Source of the DNA: an uncultured Emergencia sp.
GTDB lineage: Bacteria > Bacillota > Clostridia > Peptostreptococcales > Anaerovoracaceae
Assembly (NCBI GenBank): GCA_937997955.1
Contig: CALLDR010000175.1
Span: 1 to 61,572 of the forward strand
DNA: 61,572 nt
Direction: 5' to 3'
Shown here: positions 57,420-61,572 of the stretch, one piece after another
Layout: the number at the start of each line of letters is the position of its first letter
Numbering within the stretch: the stretch's first letter is position 1
Made by a program: the position numbers and the translations under genes
The notes under the pieces: model-generated
The model's input: only the letters and a program-made list of their open reading frames with translations
Told to the model about the DNA's origin: nothing
The model's database searches: none

Positions 57420-58949
57420 ATGAAAACTTTAAAATCCGCAGTAAAATTTCTGCCTGTCATCTTGCTTGCCGGCATGATGATTTCTGGACAAGACGCTTTG
57501 ATCGCCGCGCCGATTTCGGTCATCGCCGCGGTCATCGTCGCAAAATTTACAGAAAAGCTGTCATTCCAGGACTGCCTGGACGCTTCCATCAAAAGCGTGA
57601 GCAACATCATCGTGGCTCTGTTCATCTTGATGTTCGCCTATGCCATGGCAAGCGCCTTCATGAAGACTGGCGTCGGCGCTTCTGTCGTCAACATCGCCCT
57701 GACCCTGGGCATCACGGCGCAGACAACCGCGGTCATCGGACTGATGGTTACCGCAATCCTGTCTGTGGCGACGGGAACCTCCTGGGGAACCTTTGCCGCC
57801 TGCGCGCCGATCTTCCTGTGGCTGGTACATATCGTCGATCCTAACTGCACAGAGAGCGGCAGCCTGCTGCTGACCACCTGTGCCATCGCCGGAGGAGCCT
57901 GCTTCGGAGACAACATCGGACTTATTTCAGATACCACTATCGTATCATCTGGTATACAGGGCGTACAGGTCATCGACCGTGTCAGATCCCAGGGCGTCTG
58001 GTCGGCCGGCTGTCTGCTTCTGGCCGCCGTCACCACCTGGATCGCCGGTATCGTCATGGGGCTTTCCACAGAAACCGTGGACACCTCAGGCGTCATGGCT
58101 TCTGTACCGCAAAGCGCCCTCGACTATCTGGCCGCAGAGCGCCCTGAGGCCATCGATCTGCTGAATCAGGTAGAAAACGGCGTGGCCGTCTACATGATCA
58201 TTCCTTTGATCCTGGTCGTCGCCCTGGCCGTCATCGGCGTCAACACCTTTGCCTGCATCGGCACCGGTATCGCCAGCTCTTATCTGCTGGGGATTCCCGC
58301 CGGCACTACCAGCTTTGCCAATGGCGGCCTGCAGGAGTTCCTCAACCTGTGCATGGACGGCTTTGCCAGCGCGGGCTCCTGGGTTATCGTCATGATGATG
58401 TGGGTCGCTGCCTTCGGCGGCATCATGGGCAAAATGCGGGCCTTTGATCCGCTGTCAAATCTGATCGTCAAGATCTCTCACAACGTAAGACAGCTGATGT
58501 TCTACAACGGCTGCCTCTCCCTGGCAGGCAACGCTATCCTGGCTGACGAGATGGCCCAGATCGTCACCGTCGGACCGATCATCAAAGAGATCGCTGAGGA
58601 AAACATCGAAGCCAACGAAGAAGACATGTACAAGATCAAACTGAGAAACGCCACCTTCGGCGACGCCATGGGCGTCTTCGGCTCCCAGCTGATCCCTTGG
58701 CACGTATACCTGTTCTTCTACGCAGGCATCGCCATCAACGTCTATCCGCTCTTCGAGTTTGCCAACACGGATTTCATCAAGTACAACTTCATGGCCATGT
58801 TCGCAGTCTCCACCCTGCTGCTGGTTACCATCACCGGCCTGGATAAGTATATCCCGCTGTTCAGACTGCCGCGTGAGCCGGAAGTACAGCTGAAGAAAAA
58901 TCTGACTGAGAAAGCGCCTGAAACCGCTGCTGAAGATTCGGCAATTTAA
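57420..58949 (+). CDS. NhaC-family Na+/H+ antiporter-like transporter 2
   Basis: This 509-residue paralogue of the protein at 48571-50106 keeps the same helices and motifs (GQDALIAAPISVIAAVIVAK; ATGTSWGTFAACAPIF; GGACFGDNIGLISDTTIVSS). The two are very alike over their length, with differences mainly at the loop after about residue 290 and at the C-terminus. This copy has no sigma-54 site. One may serve general Na+/H+ balance and the other lysine fermentation; this is inference. GGGAAAGGAG lies before the start. Confidence 0.87.
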   Translation: MKTLKSAVKFLPVILLAGMMISGQDALIAAPISVIAAVIVAKFTEKLSFQDCLDASIKSVSNIIVALFILMFAYAMASAFMKTGVGASVVNIALTLGITAQTTAVIGLMVTAILSVATGTSWGTFAACAPIFLWLVHIVDPNCTESGSLLLTTCAIAGGACFGDNIGLISDTTIVSSGIQGVQVIDRVRSQGVWSAGCLLLAAVTTWIAGIVMGLSTETVDTSGVMASVPQSALDYLAAERPEAIDLLNQVENGVAVYMIIPLILVVALAVIGVNTFACIGTGIASSYLLGIPAGTTSFANGGLQEFLNLCMDGFASAGSWVIVMMMWVAAFGGIMGKMRAFDPLSNLIVKISHNVRQLMFYNGCLSLAGNAILADEMAQIVTVGPIIKEIAEENIEANEEDMYKIKLRNATFGDAMGVFGSQLIPWHVYLFFYAGIAINVYPLFEFANTDFIKYNFMAMFAVSTLLLVTITGLDKYIPLFRLPREPEVQLKKNLTEKAPETAAEDSAI

Positions 58950-58960
58950 CGATCCTGCCC

Positions 58961-59036
58961 GTACAAAGAGCAAAGAGCTGTACAAAGAGCGCAGAGCCGC
59001 ACAAAGGGCAAAAATTCGTACAAAGAGCAAAGAGCC
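58961..59036. repeat. 19-bp minisatellite, 4 units
   Basis: GTACAAAGAGCAAAGAGCT, GTACAAAGAGCGCAGAGCC, GCACAAAGGGCAAAAATTC and GTACAAAGAGCAAAGAGCC have an exact 19-base period. The last unit forms part of the terminator stem that follows. Confidence 0.85.
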
Positions 59037-59071
59037 ATGACCCCGAACGGTCATGGCTCTTACGTTTTTTT
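59030..59071 (+). terminator. Intrinsic terminator of NhaC-2
   Basis: AAGAGCCATGACC and GGTCATGGCTCTT form a perfect 13-bp stem with loop CCGAAC, followed by ACG and seven T. Confidence 0.9.
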
Positions 59072-59077
59072 GATGTT

Positions 59078-60763
59078 CTATTTACGAATCAGGTCCAGCA
59101 GCTGCTGTACGTTCTTCTTTCCGAAGGAAACCTGATCGTCGTTGATGACCAGGCAAGGCACGCTCATGACCTTGTATTTTTCCTTCAGGTCCGCGAAGTG
59201 GTTCAGGTCGTAGACCTCCGCTCTGACACCGTCGTTTTCCGCGGCGATCTTCTGCGCGGCCGTCACCAGCTCCGGGCACATGGTGCAGGACAGAGATACC
59301 AGGATCTTCATGTCCACCGGTTCTGAAATGGCTTTGATCTGCGCCGCGGCTTCCGCATCCAGCGCCTGTCCCGGTCCTGCCGCATTGTACAGCCCCAGAA
59401 CAAAAGATGTAAACTCGTGGCCGCCGGGAACGCCGTGGAAGGCCAGTCCCGTATCGGCTCCGTCCGCGCGCAGAATGTGAACGCAAGGCGCCGCTTCCTC
59501 TGCCGCGACCTGCTCCGCGACCTCCACAGAGAGCTTGTCAGTCAGAGCCGCGAGCCCTGTCATGTACTGCTTTAATTCCGCTGAAACGGGACGTTCGTCC
59601 AAATACAGCCGCAGAATCAGAGGGTTTTCCATTCTGCCGAAGACCGCATCCAGCTGAGCCTTCATATCGTCGGTAAACAGTCCGCCCTGATCGGCCTGCC
59701 CCGCCTGCTTTGCCTGCGCCGGCTTTGACTGTGATGTCCCGCCGCCTGCCGCCTCCGAGGCTGAGCCGGCTGCCTTCTGTACTTCCGGCAGAACCGGATG
59801 GAGGCCTGTCTTCTGCTGCATAGCCGCCGCGTATTTTTCCAGCTCCGTGGCCGCCATAGCTCCGTCGCCTACTGCGGTTACCACCTGTCTCAGATTCTTT
59901 ACACAGACGTCGCCGGCGGCATAGAGACCGTCCACGCTGGTCTTCTGCTGACGGTCGGTGATGACATAGCCCTGCTCGTTGAGCTCCGCTACGCCTTTCA
60001 CCAATCCGGTGGCAGGCTCATAGCCGGCAAAGACAAAGATACCGAAGCTGTCTCCGTCCTCTGCTTCATATACAGTGACCTCATCCGTCTTCCTGTTCCG
60101 ATAGGTCAGGGTTCGCAGCCCATCGTCACCGGCCACTGAATCCACCTGTACATTGGTCACAACGGTGATCTTCTCGTGGCTGCGGGCTTCTTCCGCCGTA
60201 GCTTCTGCGCAGCTGAAATCGTCCCCTCTGATCAAAATGGTGACGTGCTTGGCGTATTTTGTCAGAAAAACGCCTTCTTCCGCCGCGGCAAAGCCTCCTC
60301 CGACGACGAACACCTCTTTGCCGGTGAAGAACTCGCCGTCACAGGTAGCGCAGTAAGCTACGCCGTGACCTTTGAATTCTTCTTCCCCCGTAAAGCCTAC
60401 GCTGCGCGGATGAGCGCCGGTGGCCAGCAGCACGCCGAAGCAGTGCAGCTCGCCGCGGCTGGTGCGGACCGTCTTTACATCCCCGTCCAGCTCCAGACCG
60501 CTGACTTCGGCCAGAAGGAACTCTGCGCCAAAGCTCTGGGCCTGTCTGCGCATGGTCTCCGTCAGCTCTGTTCCGCTGGTATGGAAGACGCCCGGATAGT
60601 TGACCACCTCCGAAGTGATGGTGATCTGCCCGCCGAAATGCTCTTTCTCCACTACTACGACGCGATAGCGGGCTCTCGCTAAGTAAAGAGCGGCGGTAAG
60701 CCCCGCCGGGCCACCGCCGATCACTACAACGTCATAGAGGTTTTCCTGTTTCCACGCTCCCAT
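59078..60763 (-). CDS. Thioredoxin-reductase / AhpF-type fusion in permuted domain order
   Basis: The 561-residue protein has an N-terminal thioredoxin-reductase unit (about 1-315) with GGGPAGL (FAD), CATC redox pair C138/C141, GGGFAAAEE (NAD(P)H) and AAGDVC. After a Ser/Ala/Gln-rich linker (about 330-365) comes a double thioredoxin-fold region like the AhpF N-terminus, with the active pair CTMC (C493/C496). In E. coli AhpF the thioredoxin-fold part is first, so the order is reversed here. It lies 3 bases after ahpC and should reduce it. Confidence 0.9.
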   Translation of the reverse strand: MGAWKQENLYDVVVIGGGPAGLTAALYLARARYRVVVVEKEHFGGQITITSEVVNYPGVFHTSGTELTETMRRQAQSFGAEFLLAEVSGLELDGDVKTVRTSRGELHCFGVLLATGAHPRSVGFTGEEEFKGHGVAYCATCDGEFFTGKEVFVVGGGFAAAEEGVFLTKYAKHVTILIRGDDFSCAEATAEEARSHEKITVVTNVQVDSVAGDDGLRTLTYRNRKTDEVTVYEAEDGDSFGIFVFAGYEPATGLVKGVAELNEQGYVITDRQQKTSVDGLYAAGDVCVKNLRQVVTAVGDGAMAATELEKYAAAMQQKTGLHPVLPEVQKAAGSASEAAGGGTSQSKPAQAKQAGQADQGGLFTDDMKAQLDAVFGRMENPLILRLYLDERPVSAELKQYMTGLAALTDKLSVEVAEQVAAEEAAPCVHILRADGADTGLAFHGVPGGHEFTSFVLGLYNAAGPGQALDAEAAAQIKAISEPVDMKILVSLSCTMCPELVTAAQKIAAENDGVRAEVYDLNHFADLKEKYKVMSVPCLVINDDQVSFGKKNVQQLLDLIRK

Positions 60764-60766
60764 GGC

Positions 60767-61330
60767 TTACAGCTGTCCTACCAGGTCCAGACTAGGTTTC
60801 AGCGTTTCCGCGCCAGGCTGCCACTTGGCAGGGCAAACTTCGTCGCCGTGCTCTGCTACAAACTGCAGGGCCTGTACCTTGCGCAGCAGCTCGTCAGCGT
60901 TGCGGCCTACGTTGCCCGCATTGACTTCATAAGCAGCGATCTTGCCTTCCGGATTTACCACAAAAGTGCCTCTCTCCGCGATACCGTCGCTTTCGATGAG
61001 AACGTCAAAGTCCTTTGCCAGCGCGTGAGTCGGGTCCGCCAGCATCGGATACTGGATCTTCTTGATGCGGTCAGAAGCGTCGTGCCATGCTTTGTGAACA
61101 AAGTGCGTGTCGCAGGATACGGAGAAAATCTCGCATCCGATGTCCTTGAACTCCTCGTATTTGTTAGCCAGGTCTTCCAGCTCCGTCGGGCAAACAAAGG
61201 TAAAGTCCGCCGGGTAGAAGAAGAATACGCTCCACTTTCCTAAAATATCAGCTTTTGTTACAGTTTTAAAATCAGCGTTCTGAAAAGCCTGAACAGAGAA
61301 CTCGCTGACTTCCTTATTGATCAATGACAT
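60767..61330 (-). CDS. ahpC: Alkyl hydroperoxide reductase, peroxiredoxin subunit
   Basis: This 187-residue typical 2-Cys peroxiredoxin has the peroxidatic cysteine C47 (FTFVCPTELE) and the resolving cysteine C166 (DEVCPAKW). It reduces hydrogen peroxide and organic hydroperoxides and takes electrons from the fusion protein encoded downstream. AGGAGG lies 7 bases before the start. Its promoter is near-consensus, with an inverted repeat in the leader. Confidence 0.96.
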   Translation of the reverse strand: MSLINKEVSEFSVQAFQNADFKTVTKADILGKWSVFFFYPADFTFVCPTELEDLANKYEEFKDIGCEIFSVSCDTHFVHKAWHDASDRIKKIQYPMLADPTHALAKDFDVLIESDGIAERGTFVVNPEGKIAAYEVNAGNVGRNADELLRKVQALQFVAEHGDEVCPAKWQPGAETLKPSLDLVGQL

Positions 61331-61370
61331 GAAAGTACCTCCTCATAAGTTATTTCGGTAAATGATTTTA

Positions 61371-61386
61371 GTTAGCTTGAGCTAAC
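61371..61386. promoter_or_regulatory. Inverted repeat operator in the ahpC leader
   Basis: GTTAGCTTGAGCTAAC is a near-perfect palindrome just downstream of the predicted start. It is unlike the PerR box and closer in look to DtxR/IdeR-type sites (TTAGGTTAGC half). A metal- or redox-responsive repressor is likely; which one is not known. Confidence 0.55.
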
Positions 61387-61396
61387 CTATGTGATT

Positions 61397-61425
61397 ATGA
61401 TATCATTCATCGTTTATTTTGTCAA
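61397..61425 (-). promoter_or_regulatory. Sigma-A promoter of ahpC
   Basis: On the minus strand TTGACA (61420-61425), 17 bases, TATCAT (61397-61402). Confidence 0.82.
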
Positions 61426-61572
61426 CATGAACTTGAAATTATCCAAACGTCGCTCACGTAAAAGCGCTGGTCATTTTCATCTCCGGTTTCCACAGGGAAT
61501 GTTTCGATAGAGTTCATGGTTCCGCTTTTCGATTTGTCCTTGACTAGGGAGCACAATTCAACAAACTTTGCA
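61422..61572 (-). CDS. Possible C-terminal fragment of an upstream gene (open to window edge)
   Basis: A minus-strand frame is open from the window edge for 49 codons and ends with TGA at 61422-61424 (KFVELCSLVKDKSKSG... VSDVWIISSSC). No family is recognised. The stop overlaps the -35 of ahpC, which is possible but not strong support. It could be chance. Confidence 0.25.
   Translation of the reverse strand, partial: AKFVELCSLVKDKSKSGTMNSIETFPVETGDENDQRFYVSDVWIISSSC

Overview
The window reads as a chromosomal segment of a strictly anaerobic, amino-acid-fermenting Firmicute. A lineage near Anaerovoracaceae / Clostridiales Family XIII is my inference; no rRNA or tRNA is present to confirm it. 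The main evidence is an almost complete lysine-to-butyrate/acetate fermentation set: kamA, kamB, kamC, kamD, kamE, two kdd copies, kal and kce, followed by an atoE-type fatty-acid transporter and the first codons of a CoA-transferase. Beside it lie a V-type ATPase with the Na+-site residues of the Enterococcus NtpK family and two NhaC-type antiporters, which suggests sodium-based energetics.

Layout. 1-9.4 kb: minus-strand atoD'-atoE and kamA-B-C-D-E with kdd copy 1. 9.4-13.9 kb: kdd copy 2, a sigma-54 activator whose sensor region is homologous to Kdd itself, and divergent kal. 14-15.4 kb: a PaaI-like thioesterase and an unknown nuclease-like protein. 15.4-15.9 kb: non-coding repeats. 15.9-24.5 kb: nine-gene V-ATPase operon. 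24.7-28.5 kb: MMPL transporter and a coiled-coil secreted partner. 28.7-34.5 kb: whiA, kce, rapZ, PHP, murB, AI-2E permease; kce sits where yvcK usually lies. 34.7-38.5 kb: two small unknown proteins, a degenerate Fic protein, a phosphodiesterase and D-serine dehydratase. 39.2-48.3 kb: flavoprotein, LDH-like protein, a 1602-residue multidomain protein and a second Kdd-domain sigma-54 activator, with a divergent NhaC at 48.6 kb. 50.2-54.3 kb: phoU-pstBACS. 54.5-61.4 kb: Rpn nuclease, macrodomain hydrolase, C26 amidohydrolase, second NhaC, thioredoxin-reductase-like protein and AhpC.

How it fits together. Four near-consensus sigma-54 promoters (before kal, kdd2, NhaC-1 and a 78-residue protein) and a 16-bp GAACCG-N4-NTGTTC palindrome near kdd1, kdd2 and kal point to a lysine-fermentation regulon. 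Its likely regulators carry a catalytically degenerate copy of the pathway dehydrogenase as sensor. This pathway-enzyme-turned-sensor circuit is the most novel item here. The intergenic DNA is also unusual: many gene ends carry short degenerate minisatellites with unrelated units, and two loci carry a dispersed palindromic repeat.

All calls rest on reading the sequence and translations; no database search was run.
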